DNA of 62,809 bases from assembly GCF_900129865.1 (NCBI RefSeq), contig NZ_FQXD01000019.1, positions 1-62,809 of the forward strand, read 5' to 3'. Positions within the stretch are counted from its first letter, which is position 1, and the number at the start of each line of letters is the position of its first letter. Shown here piece by piece: positions 55,275 to 62,809 of the stretch. The notes under the pieces were generated by a model, which had not been told where the DNA came from, ran no database searches, and worked only from the letters and a program-made list of their open reading frames with translations. Source of the stretch: Virgibacillus chiguensis (GTDB lineage: Bacteria > Bacillota > Bacilli > Bacillales > Amphibacillaceae). The translations under genes were made by a program, and so were the position numbers.

Positions 55275-55733
55275 ATGTATCTTTCTCGAACAGAAGATTA
55301 TATTCAGCAGCTTCTTCTGGAACGTCATATTCGTAAACCAAAAGATTTAACAATCGAAAATATTGCCTCTTCGCTCGATGTATCTGTCTATTATTGGGAA
55401 TATAGCAGTGAATGTGTGTATGTAAATGAGAAATGCCTGATTTTTATAAATTATAACCGCACTCCACAGGAGCAATGGCAGGAATTTGGGCATGAAATTG
55501 CTCATTATCTTTGGCATGCTGGTCGACAAGAATTTCTACCCACACTTTTTACAGAATTACAAGAATGGCAAGCCAATTATTTTAGTTACCATTTATGTGT
55601 TCCTACATTTATGTTACAACGCTTAAAACCAAAAATAACACCTAACATGATCGTAAATACTTTTCAAGTAGAATACCATTTTGCTTGTAAACGCTTAGAG
55701 ATGTATCAAAGCAAACAGCTTGCTTCTATTTAA
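55275..55733 (+). CDS. ImmA/IrrE-family metallopeptidase
   Basis: A 152-residue protein with the zinc motif HEIAH in EFGHEIAHYLWHAGRQ and the third ligand region ELQEWQANYFSYHL, typical of ImmA/IrrE proteases that cleave XRE repressors. ATG at 55275 with AAGGGGG 7 bp upstream. It pairs with the repressor gene 80 bp upstream. It makes the cassette inducible as a unit. Confidence 0.92.
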   Translation: MYLSRTEDYIQQLLLERHIRKPKDLTIENIASSLDVSVYYWEYSSECVYVNEKCLIFINYNRTPQEQWQEFGHEIAHYLWHAGRQEFLPTLFTELQEWQANYFSYHLCVPTFMLQRLKPKITPNMIVNTFQVEYHFACKRLEMYQSKQLASI

Positions 55734-56120
55734 CGTCGGAATTAAATGGTGGCTCTCCCTACTAAGTTCTTTTAGAAATTCTCGATTTTTATAACCTATG
55801 AAAATTGCTGCTATTGTCTCATACGATTGTATATGTTGCTACCGCACTTTCGAATGCGAAACACCTTTTATGAAAATGAAGTATCTAAGTAAAACGGGCT
55901 TCTCCTATTTAGGATTAATATATTTCATCCTTACCTTTTTTAGTAAACGTTTCATTTTGATTATCCTTCCCATAATTTCAAATTATTAGATGATAAATAG
56001 ATTGTATTATCGTATAATTGGCACAAGACCCCTTTCAGCTATTTATCAAGCTGTTCACAACTTTAAATTACAGAAAAATGTAGGTGTAAAAAATTTTTAT
56101 AAGGGTAGGTGAAGATATTA
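55734..56120. other. intergenic region at cassette border
   Basis: No intact gene is seen; a 63-codon frame (55798-55989) has no ribosome site. No att-like direct repeat or tRNA end is evident here that would mark a prophage border. Confidence 0.4.
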
Positions 56121-56915
56121 ATGTGTCAAGAAAAGGTTTTATCATTACAAAATTTATCCATGAGTTATGGAAGTAAAAGCGTATTAAATAACATTAATCT
56201 CGATGTATATGCTGGACAAATCATTGGCTACATTGGGCCTAACGGTGCGGGAAAGAGTACTACACTTAAAATCATGCTCGGGTTAATAGAAGAATATAGC
56301 GGGACGGTAGAACTTTTTGGAGTAGATATTGCTACAAGTGGTTACTCCTACAAACGTAAAATTGGTTATGTCCCAGAAAATGCAGAGCTCTATGATAATT
56401 TAACAGCTAATGAATATTTGACATTTATCGGTGAGCTTTATGGCATGGATAAAAGTAAAGCAGCCGCTAAAGCTAAAAACCTTATGCAACAATTTGACAT
56501 GGAAGATGTTTTACATACGCGTATTTCTTCTTTTTCTAAAGGAATGCGGCAAAAAGTATTACTTATTTCAAGCCTATTGCATAACCCTGATCTAATCTTT
56601 CTAGACGAACCACTAAATGGGCTTGATGCTAATAGTGTCATCATCATTAAAGACATCTTGGAACAGCTTGTTGCAGAAGGAAAAACCATTTTTTACTCTT
56701 CGCATATTATGGAGGTTGTAGAAAAGATTAGCAATCGCATTGTTCTACTGAAGGATGGAGAAATTGCCGCAGATGGTACATTTGAACAATTGCGCAAACA
56801 AAATAAGCAAGGCTCTTTAGAAAGCATTTTCAATCAAATAACAGGATTTGATGAACATAAACAAACCGCAGAGAAGTTTGTTCAAATCGTAACAGACGGT
56901 GATTATGATGAGTAA
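56121..56915 (+). CDS. ABC transporter ATP-binding protein
   Basis: A 264-residue ATPase of the ABC-2 exporter type: Walker A GPNGAGKST near residue 38, Q-loop GYVPENAELYDNLTANEY, signature FSKGMRQKVLLISSLL, Walker B LIFLDEPLNGLD, H-loop YSSHIMEVVEK. ATG at 56121 lies 9 bp after AGGGTAGGTG. Stop overlaps the permease start. Substrate unknown. Confidence 0.92.
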   Translation: MCQEKVLSLQNLSMSYGSKSVLNNINLDVYAGQIIGYIGPNGAGKSTTLKIMLGLIEEYSGTVELFGVDIATSGYSYKRKIGYVPENAELYDNLTANEYLTFIGELYGMDKSKAAAKAKNLMQQFDMEDVLHTRISSFSKGMRQKVLLISSLLHNPDLIFLDEPLNGLDANSVIIIKDILEQLVAEGKTIFYSSHIMEVVEKISNRIVLLKDGEIAADGTFEQLRKQNKQGSLESIFNQITGFDEHKQTAEKFVQIVTDGDYDE

Positions 56916-58533
56916 ATTCGCTTTAAAAACCCTTGATCTGCTCCAACCATTTTTTCGTATACTGCGAATTGATTATGCTATGATGCGTAAAATTCTTGAG
57001 ACAAAGCTTACAATGGATGAGCGCAGAACACCAACAATATTCGCTTCAGATGCATCTAATAAAAAAAAGGATAGCAATCAGTTTGTAAAATCGCTACTTA
57101 TTTATGTGTTATATGGTTTAATACTCGTACCTTTTCTATTTTTTGGAAATAATTATATTTTCCAAATAAGTCTTATCTTCGGCATTTCCATGTTCATCTT
57201 AATGACATCCATGGTATCAGATTTCTCAGCAGTACTTTTAGATGTTCGCGACAAAACCATTCTCCATACGAAACCAATTGATTCAAGAACCATTAGTGCT
57301 GCAAAAATTACTCATGTTGCCATTTACATGAGTATGTTAACAGGTGCGTTTATTAGCATTCCAGCCGTCGTTATGTTACGCATTCATGGAATTGCCTACT
57401 TCATGCTTTTTTTAGTAGCAATTATATTGTTAATCCTGTTCATTATGACTATCACAGCACTCCTATACATTTTTATTTTACGTTATTTTAGTGGGGAGAA
57501 ATTAAAGGATATTATTAACTATGTGCAAATCCTATTGTCTGTAGGTATTGTTATCGGTTATCAAATTGTCGCGCGAGCTTTTGAAATAGTTGATTTTAAT
57601 TATATCTATAATTTCAGTTGGTGGAATGTTTTTATTCCTCCTATGTGGTTCGGTGCACCTTTTGAACTTATACTAAATCGCGATACGTCCTTGGGAATGA
57701 TGATCCTTTCTTCTTTAGCAGTCATCGGGCCGATTGTTTCGGTTATGTTCTATTATAAATTAATGCCGGCATTTGAGCGTAATTTGCAGAAACTAATGGG
57801 AAGTACAGAAAAAACGAAGCCGAAACGATGGAATATGAACGCTATGTGGGAGCATCTATTTTGTAGAAACAAAGAGGAACGACAATTTTTCCGGTTTTCA
57901 TCGCTTATTATGGCAAGAGAACGTGAATTTAAGCTAAAGGTGTATCCAACCTTAGGATTTTCTCTTGTTTTTCCGTTTATTTTCCAATTTAACTATTTAA
58001 ATCTTCATACGTTTGAGGAACTTTCTCATAGTAATATGTATTTCACCATTTATTTTTGTATGATGTTTATTGGGCTTGTAGTGATGATGTTACAGTTTTC
58101 CAGCAAGTATAAGGCTGCTTGGGTTTTTCAAGTTACGCCAATCGTTCATCATTCTTCTATTTACAGTGGCACTCTAAAAGCGTTTATTATTAAATTGTTT
58201 TTACCACTTTATTTATTATTATCGATCGTTTTTTTATTTATATTCTCTATACGAATTCTTCCTGACCTTGCGATTGTCCTTATAACAGCTATTCTACACA
58301 CATTAATCAGTTATAAGGTTCTAAACAATCGTAAGTACCCATTTTCAGAAGTATTTGAGTCGACACAGCAAAGTGGATCTACGATGAAATCGTTCCTACT
58401 CATGTTTGTAGTTGGTTTATTTTTCTTAGTGCATCTATTTTTTTCCAAAATAATTTACGGTGTGTATTTATATCTAGTGATTTTATTAGTTACTACCATT
58501 ATATCTTGGAGAATCGTCTTTAAAATGAAATAA
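56905..58533 (+). CDS. ABC-2 type transporter permease
   Basis: About 542 residues with roughly twelve membrane helices in two blocks (about 70-280 and 380-540), with a cytosolic loop between them (KPKRWNMNAMWEHLFCRNKE). It fits the large ABC-2 permease family found with a single ATPase gene. It overlaps that gene by about 11 bp. The pair may export a peptide or lipid; nothing nearby shows the cargo. Its position next to a tailocin-like cassette is probably chance. Confidence 0.85.
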   Translation: MMSKFALKTLDLLQPFFRILRIDYAMMRKILETKLTMDERRTPTIFASDASNKKKDSNQFVKSLLIYVLYGLILVPFLFFGNNYIFQISLIFGISMFILMTSMVSDFSAVLLDVRDKTILHTKPIDSRTISAAKITHVAIYMSMLTGAFISIPAVVMLRIHGIAYFMLFLVAIILLILFIMTITALLYIFILRYFSGEKLKDIINYVQILLSVGIVIGYQIVARAFEIVDFNYIYNFSWWNVFIPPMWFGAPFELILNRDTSLGMMILSSLAVIGPIVSVMFYYKLMPAFERNLQKLMGSTEKTKPKRWNMNAMWEHLFCRNKEERQFFRFSSLIMAREREFKLKVYPTLGFSLVFPFIFQFNYLNLHTFEELSHSNMYFTIYFCMMFIGLVVMMLQFSSKYKAAWVFQVTPIVHHSSIYSGTLKAFIIKLFLPLYLLLSIVFLFIFSIRILPDLAIVLITAILHTLISYKVLNNRKYPFSEVFESTQQSGSTMKSFLLMFVVGLFFLVHLFFSKIIYGVYLYLVILLVTTIISWRIVFKMK

Positions 58534-58561
58534 GCTGGACTATTGAATATATACCTTTTAG

Positions 58562-58594
58562 AATTCCCCCATCTTCTAAAAAGATGGGGGAATT
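58562..58594 (+). terminator. hairpin downstream of the ABC exporter
   Basis: Perfect 14-bp inverted repeat AATTCCCCCATCTT/AAGATGGGGGAATT with a 5-base loop, 28 bp past the permease stop. No long T run follows, so it may act as mRNA 3' protection. Confidence 0.6.
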
Positions 58595-58713
58595 GAATAG
58601 AGTAGTCGTGTGGCCTTCATAAATTATTTCCAGTCAAAAGTAAGACATCTTAAGCTCGAAAAATCGCTCCTATGGGAAGAATATACAGACTAAGCATCCC
58701 TTCTTTGAAGCTT

Positions 58714-58920
58714 TTAAATTAATGGATTTTCTTCCTTTTCAATAACCCACTCATCAATTTTAATTTCGTTTTCAATAATTCTAATGATATCCTCTATAGC
58801 TCTTTTTTCATTTTCTTATTTATATAGTTTTCAGTCGAGAAACTTTCCCCTGTGCTTAGATATCTTTCCTTGAGTGCCTAAAGAACCGTCTTCAAAATAT
58901 AACAATTCATATTCAGCCAT
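58714..58920 (-). pseudogene. small gene, frameshifted, unknown
   Basis: Starts ATG at 58920 after GGAGGGAGGACG with MAEYELLYFEDGSLGTQGKI, stops after 29 residues; other frames continue with AIEDIIRIIENEIKIDEWVI to 58714. Joined, it would be about 68 residues. No family is recognised. Confidence 0.4.
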
Positions 58921-59194
58921 CGTCCTCCCTCCAGTGAAATACTTATAAGTTTTTACTTCACAATACACAGAATTAGTTATACTGCTCTTACACATATATC
59001 CTTCTCATCCTATTATTTCATACATGAAAACATATATAAAATCACTGGCGACACATAAATTAGGTCTAGATTTGTTTTTTCTAAGAGAGCCTAAAAAGTA
59101 AATACCCAACTCAAGGTGGTTTCATCTTTTGGATTTAATTACAACTAGATTAAAGTGACAGCGCCTTTTCCTTAATAAGAAGCACCTTTCCCTT

Positions 59195-59525
59195 TTATTT
59201 TCGAAAAGTGATATAAGCTGGTTTCCATAAGTATGCCCTGAAATAGCGGCTAATTTTTAATAAACTTCGCTTGCTCTTTGCTTTAAGTTGAACGAGTACA
59301 TTTAAACAAAATACGATAAGCACAATAAACAAGTGATTGTAAACGGGTGATTCGCTATGACTATAAAAATCTTTGATGTTCACATGCTGTTTCATTTATC
59401 TGAAAAACAATTTAATGGCTCAACATGATTTGTACATTTCGGAGATTTCTTCGGTACTCAATTCAAAAGCGGTTGGTAATAAGGTGAAGGATGTTTCCTT
59501 TTGTACCTCCACTTTGATCAACGAT
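59195..59525 (-). pseudogene. IS4-family transposase C-terminal fragment
   Basis: The minus strand encodes FELSTEEISEMYKS, then AIKLFFR, then after a stop MKQHVNIKDFYSHSESPVYN and LKAKSKRSLLKISRYFRAYL. This follows the end of IS4-type transposases (…W-IELFFKWIKQ-L-I-FYG…). The rest of the element is missing. Confidence 0.7.
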
Positions 59526-59838
59526 TGATATGGTAACGAAATCGTACTCCTATAATATCATTATAAAACATCGATACTATCCAAAAATATGAAGCAATTA
59601 TTTCAACTATAAACCGAGACTTAGGTGACATCTATTACGAAATTAACAAAAATCACTCCGGGATACACCCATAGAACTTAATTACGCAGCTATATATTTT
59701 TATCTTTGTACGAGTAATAGAATAAAACTTGTTGAAAAAACGAAACAAGGTAAGAGAAAATTATATTAACATTTCCATTTTAATTTTTACCTTCCTTAAC
59801 ATTTTTATGAATACGACTCTAACGAACTTGGTTAAAAA
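59526..59838. other. AT-rich intergenic region
   Basis: No gene, RNA or clear repeat seen. Confidence 0.4.
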
Positions 59839-59876
59839 AACTAGCTTACACGGGTTTGAATCCCCTGCAAGCTAAA
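59838..59876 (-). terminator. rho-independent terminator of the BclA-like gene
   Basis: Stem TAGCTTGCA(G)GGG / CCC(G)TGTAAGCTA, then a T run on the minus strand, about 47 bp past the stop. Its loop happens to look like a tRNA T-arm. Confidence 0.75.
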
Positions 59877-59922
59877 TTTACTTTTTATCATGAAGTGCCC
59901 TTCGATTAAAAAAATGTCGTTT

Positions 59923-60633
59923 CTACAAGTCTCGGATTTTAAAGGTGTTTATTCTAGCAGCTGTAGAATTTATTCCTTGGCTACCAATATTTCCCCCAAT
60001 CGTTAAGGGAAAAGGACCAACATTATACAAACTAATGGTATCCCCAACGTTTAAACGAACAAGTCTAGATGTTGTTACTTCTTGACCTACAGGTGTACCA
60101 TAATTAACACCGATATTACTACCAATAGCTGGTGTTATATCACCATTAATAGCTACTCTAATTCCTACAGGTCCACTTTGTGTTGAAGAAGGGAAAACTG
60201 CTCCCTCTACATAATATATGCCAGCTTCATCAACAGTCAGTGTATCCGTTCCATTATAGGTCATCCCAATTATTGTGCTCTGTCCTGGGGGCGTTAACGG
60301 TATTATTTGATCAGAGGGAATAGTGCCTATTCTTTGTGAGTTAACACTTGCAAATGGAGCGACTAGTCCACCTGTCGGCCCTGTTGGCCCTGTTGCTCCG
60401 GTGGCTCCCGTTGGTCCTATTGGTCCGGGGGGGCCGGTTGGTCCTGTCGGCCCGGGAATCGGAATACAGCAGCATGGATTAAAACAACATTCTTCCATTG
60501 GTGGGCAACATTCATGGCAGCAACAATCCTGTTGCTCATTACAATTGTCACAACAACAATTGCTTAATGATTTGTTTTTTTGGAATTTATCATATTTCTT
60601 GTCATACTTTGCTCTTCCATAATAGAAGCTCAT
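59923..60633 (-). CDS. BclA-like collagen-type spore surface protein with Cys-rich N-terminus
   Basis: A 236-residue protein starting MSFYYGRAKYDKKYDKFQKN (AAGGTG 8 bp upstream). Residues 26-56 hold 14 Cys in CCC and CC groups. Then about nine collagen GXX triplets (GPTGPTGPPGPIGPTGATGA). Then a C-terminal TNF/C1q-like beta domain as in BclA (IIGMTYNGTDTLTVDEAGIY, VRLNVGDTISLYNVGPF). BclA-type proteins form hair-like trimers on the exosporium of Bacillus spores. The Cys block is not part of classic BclA and may cross-link it to the coat, as in CotX/CotY-type proteins. Expression late in sporulation is expected. Confidence 0.85.
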   Translation of the reverse strand: MSFYYGRAKYDKKYDKFQKNKSLSNCCCDNCNEQQDCCCHECCPPMEECCFNPCCCIPIPGPTGPTGPPGPIGPTGATGATGPTGPTGGLVAPFASVNSQRIGTIPSDQIIPLTPPGQSTIIGMTYNGTDTLTVDEAGIYYVEGAVFPSSTQSGPVGIRVAINGDITPAIGSNIGVNYGTPVGQEVTTSRLVRLNVGDTISLYNVGPFPLTIGGNIGSQGINSTAARINTFKIRDL

Positions 60634-60876
60634 TTCTAATTCACCTTCTTTTATATTAATTGATGTCACAATTTAGTTTATGAATATAGAAATAAAAAGT
60701 ATAATGCAGCTGTTTAGTTATTATAAAAATAGGCTTGTTTTCGCTTTTAAAGCATGGACATGTTTGCTTTCTAACCCTTGTATAAAGCTCTACCTTGGTT
60801 CTTTTTTTATCCCATAACGCTATCTGTTCTTTCAATTTATTGACAATATGTTGAAGACGTTCTAAACCGTGTTGCC

Positions 60877-60907
60877 CTGCTAATTTAATTCGGTAGGGCT
60901 TTTTGTT
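60877..60907 (+). terminator. terminator-like hairpin, orphan
   Basis: GCCCT…AGGGC stem followed by TTTTTG on the plus strand. No intact gene precedes it. 60634-60876 shows no gene. Confidence 0.45.
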
Positions 60908-60984
60908 TGGGCTGGCAAGCCTTTTTTCTTTGCTTTAGAAGTATTGCAGGGTTCTAAGATTTTCTCTGCAATTCTCACTACTTT

Positions 60985-61190
60985 ATTTTGCACTATACAT
61001 CAGACTTTCTTTTAGGTTTATCAGATCATCCTAAAAGAAAAAACACGAAAGAAAATCACAATTAGATAATGCATTTAGAGAAATTGTACAAGAGTTAAAA
61101 AACGGAAATGAGCCTTCTATTTATATGGATGAGGTTGAACTAGACGAAGAAACAATCAAGCTTGTAAAAAAAGCACTAAAAAATGAATGA
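60985..61190 (+). pseudogene. XRE-family repressor, C-terminal remnant
   Basis: Two frames give LHYTSDFLLGLSDHPKRKNT and then NAFREIVQELKNGNEPSIYM…ETIKLVKKALKNE. The first is the end of an XRE HTH domain (compare TSDYLLGRSNNP in the tail-cassette repressor), the second its C-terminal helix. The HTH itself is gone. It marks another lost phage-type control region. Confidence 0.6.
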
Positions 61191-61253
61191 AATAAGAAGG
61201 GTGAAATTAATAAGGTTCAAGTAAATAATTTAGACCATAGTAGATAAATAAAA

Positions 61254-61295
61254 CCTATCCAACATCTTCACTGCTGATATTGGATAGGAGTTTTT
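61254..61295 (+). terminator. rho-independent terminator
   Basis: Perfect 9-bp stem CCTATCCAA/TTGGATAGG, then AGTTTTTCT. It follows the XRE remnant. Confidence 0.65.
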
Positions 61296-61299
61296 CTAC

Positions 61300-61475
61300 T
61301 TAAAAAAAGAATCGCAAACTAGCCATACTGCACATTGCTACAATAACAGTTAATAATAAACTTCGAGTAATTAAAGCAACTAAAATTGTCGGAAGAGCAA
61401 CAAGTAACCGTAAATTACCTATAACATAAGTACAATTCCTTCCGATGGTTTAGCAGTAAATACTTACTGGTGTCT
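61300..61475 (-). pseudogene. AzlD-type branched-chain amino-acid exporter, C-terminal remnant
   Basis: The minus strand reads NLRLLVALPTILVALITRSL and LLTVIVAMCSMASLRFFF before a stop at 61300, with SKYLLLNHRKEL upstream in another frame. This is the end of AzlD, the small subunit of AzlCD exporters. The rest is missing. Confidence 0.6.
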
Positions 61476-61499
61476 CTTGGAAAGATGCCATATATTACT

Positions 61500-62139
61500 C
61501 GGGTGTGAACATCGAAGCAAGTAATGTCACAAATGTAACACCTTTATTTCTTTGTGAAAATACTTTCAACAATACTACACCTCTAGAACAAACCTACTAT
61601 ACTGCTTCTTTTAGTCAAGAGGTTACGACTTTAAGTCTACTACCACAGAACATGGTTTCAAATCATCTACCACAGTTGGGGGAAAAACTGGTATTCCTTT
61701 TTTAGCTAGTGGAAAGGTTGAAGAAACTCTTGAATATAATTTTAATCACACAGACACACAAACCACTAGCAATACAACCAACATTGCATCGCTACCACAG
61801 CCTGTTTACAGTACCAGCGAATAAAATATTTAAAGCTCAAGTATATTTCGAAAAAATACAACATCAGGAAATGTAGAGTTGTTTGCTGATGTTTTAACAT
61901 GCTTTGGATCGTATAGAGTGGTATATCCAATAGGATAAGCTATTGAAATGACAGATAACACATATGGGTTGATTAAATCTCCTAATGATAGTAAACAAGT
62001 TCGATCAAAGGGCAATGGGACATTTAAAATTGAATACAGTACAAATCTAATAGTTAATATTTATGATGTAACTGCTGAAAAGATGGACACTGTAGAAGAA
62101 AGTAAACTAGTTAAAACAAAGGTTATTCCAATAGATTAA
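61500..62139 (+). pseudogene. ETX/MTX2-family pore-forming toxin, multiply frameshifted
   Basis: Plus-strand pieces in order: NVTNVTPLFLCENTFNNTTP and LEQTYYTASFSQE; then in the next frame STTTEHGFKSSTTVGGKTGI and SGKVEETLEYNFNHTDTQTT; then VPANKIFKAQVYFEK; then SGNVELFADVL and GSYRVVYPIG; then TDNTYGLIKSPNDSKQVRSK to the stop near 62139. The order and the Ser/Thr-rich pore-loop strands match epsilon-toxin/Mtx2 aerolysin-like toxins. At least three frameshifts or stops break it, and its start lacks a signal peptide. It is a dead toxin gene. No intact immunity or secretion gene is nearby. Confidence 0.75.
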
Positions 62140-62175
62140 CAGAGAATCAGACACAAATTATTCTAGTCAATAATG

Positions 62176-62226
62176 AAGCCGCATGAAAACAAGCATACTA
62201 ATTTATACTTTATGTGGCTTTATTCC
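62176..62226 (+). terminator. terminator-like hairpin after the toxin remnant
   Basis: AAGCCGCAT (62176-62184) can pair with ATGTGGCTT (62212-62220), then TATTCCTTTG. 62227-62425 shows no gene. Confidence 0.45.
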
Positions 62227-62425
62227 TTTGTTTATTTATTCTAATCACACTTATTACTGCTAGCTATCAATATGCTTACTTAATAGCCCAAGTACCAGAA
62301 CCAACATAAATATTACGCTTACTTCTTCCTGTTCTAATACGATATTTTGCAATTAAATGATGTGAAGAACCAGTAAAAACCAATAAAAATTACTTTAAAC
62401 AACGAATTGGCCGGCAAAAATGCCA

Positions 62426-62469
62426 CAAAAAAACATAGGCTTCTACTCTCGTTAGAGTAAAAGCCTATG
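62426..62469 (-). terminator. terminator of the rRNA-tRNA operon
   Basis: Stem CATAGGCTT/AAGCCTATG with inner TACTCT/AGAGTA, followed by TTTTTTT on the minus strand. It lies 20 bp past tRNA-Thr. Confidence 0.88.
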
Positions 62470-62488
62470 ATATCAACGTTTATAAGAG

Positions 62489-62561
62489 AGCTTCCAAGCG
62501 GACTTGAACCGCTGACCCCCACCTTACCATGGTGGTGCTCTACCGACTGAGCTATGGAAGC
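62489..62561 (-). tRNA. tRNA-Thr (GGT)
   Basis: Acceptor GCTTCCA/TGGAAGC, anticodon GGT in CCACCATGGTAAGGTGG, T-arm GGTTCAAGTCC. CCA is not encoded. Confidence 0.95.
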
Positions 62562-62567
62562 GTTAAA

Positions 62568-62642
62568 TGGCTCCACAGGTAGGATTCGAACCTACGACCG
62601 ATCGGTTAACAGCCGATTGCTCTACCACTGAGCTACTGTGGA
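62568..62642 (-). tRNA. tRNA-Asn (GTT)
   Basis: Acceptor TCCACAG/CTGTGGA, anticodon GTT in CGGCTGTTAACCG, T-arm GGTTCGAATCC, encoded CCA. Confidence 0.96.
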
Positions 62643-62713
62643 ATAATTGAATACATCACGTTTTTATTATACCACATAATGAAAAAGCAAATACAAAAAT
62701 ATGTATAGTAAAA

Positions 62714-62809
62714 AGCCTGGCGGCGTCCTACTCTTGCAGGGACAAAGTCCCAACTACCATCGGCGCTGGAGAGCTTAACTACTGTGTTCGGCATGGGAAC
62801 AGGTGTGAC
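62714..62809 (-). rRNA. rrf: 5S ribosomal RNA, 3' part (5' end outside window)
   Basis: Minus strand begins inside 5S at GTCACACCTGTTCCCATGCC, continues GAACACAGTAGTTAAGCTC and GCGCCGATGGTAGTTGGG, and ends AGTAGGACGCCGCCAGG. About 96 of the usual 116 bases are present. It is followed by tRNA-Asn and tRNA-Thr, the end of an rRNA operon. Confidence 0.95.

Noticed and set aside
42434-55733. Complete temperate prophage
   Set aside because: No integrase, packaging, portal or capsid gene and no flanking att repeats could be found; a tail-only cassette explains the content better.
59838-59876. tRNA 3'-end or attachment-site-like sequence (GGGTTTGAATCCC followed by an acceptor-like stretch)
   Set aside because: No D-arm or anticodon arm fits on either side. 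The minus strand makes a good stem with a T run right after the BclA-like gene, so it is a terminator.
60323-60622. Plus-strand frame with Gly-Pro-Val repeats
   Set aside because: It is the antisense of the collagen repeats and Cys codons of the BclA-like gene.

Overview
The window looks like chromosome from a low-GC, spore-forming Firmicute of the family Bacillaceae. A halotolerant genus near Virgibacillus or Oceanobacillus is my guess; this is an inference from gene content, not a computed placement. Supporting signs are AGGAGG-type ribosome binding sites, a glmS ribozyme, SigW-RsiW, the cdaA-cdaR-glmM operon, a Spo0E-type phosphatase, a BclA-type collagen-like spore-surface protein, and a tRNA/5S rRNA block at the right edge. 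Most genes lie on the minus strand.

Layout. 1-13 kb is accessory and decaying. It holds a truncated lipase-like gene with a divergent lipoprotein (possibly a type VII secretion effector and its immunity protein), an RND efflux pump broken by at least three frameshifts, an RNHCP protein, a lipoprotein, a ZmaR-like acetyltransferase, an S9 peptidase, IS3 debris and a frameshifted phzF. 13.7-32.1 kb is mostly core: glmS with its ribozyme, a PadR/DUF2812 operon, a second S9 peptidase, a four-gene HssR-HssS-HrtB-HrtA-like haem-stress operon, glmM-cdaR-cdaA, rsiW-sigW with a SigW-type promoter, a small spo0E-like gene and arginase. 32.3-38.7 kb has surE, gene remnants and a complete lower mevalonate operon (mvaA-mvk-mvaD-pmk). 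39.4-42.4 kb has a structured repeat, a DUF2785 pseudogene, six tRNAs and fabI.

42.4-55.7 kb is the most distinctive part. It is a compact phage-tail cassette with lysis genes (amidase, holin, XhlA), a 1479-residue tail-tip/fibre protein, a separate S74-like chaperone, a split Dit protein around a coiled-coil gene, tape measure, tail chaperones, tail tube, a late-activator-like protein and a divergent XRE repressor/ImmA protease pair. No integrase, terminase, portal, protease or capsid gene is present, and the locus sits directly between fabI and an ABC exporter. This is the layout of an F-type tailocin like the Listeria monocin (lma) locus, and I propose it as an undescribed monocin-like system; a decayed prophage is the alternative.

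56-62.8 kb has an ABC-2 exporter, an IS4 fragment, the BclA-like gene, a truncated XRE gene, an azlD remnant, a frameshifted ETX/MTX2-type pore-forming toxin pseudogene, then tRNA-Thr, tRNA-Asn and the 3' part of a 5S rRNA.

Two repeat classes cut across the window. One is a GC-rich structured element in two copies (39.4 and 52.8 kb). The other is a roughly 60-bp AT-rich element, always in the same orientation, found near gene starts in at least nine places. Frameshifts occur only in accessory genes while core genes are intact, which argues for real decay rather than general sequencing error.
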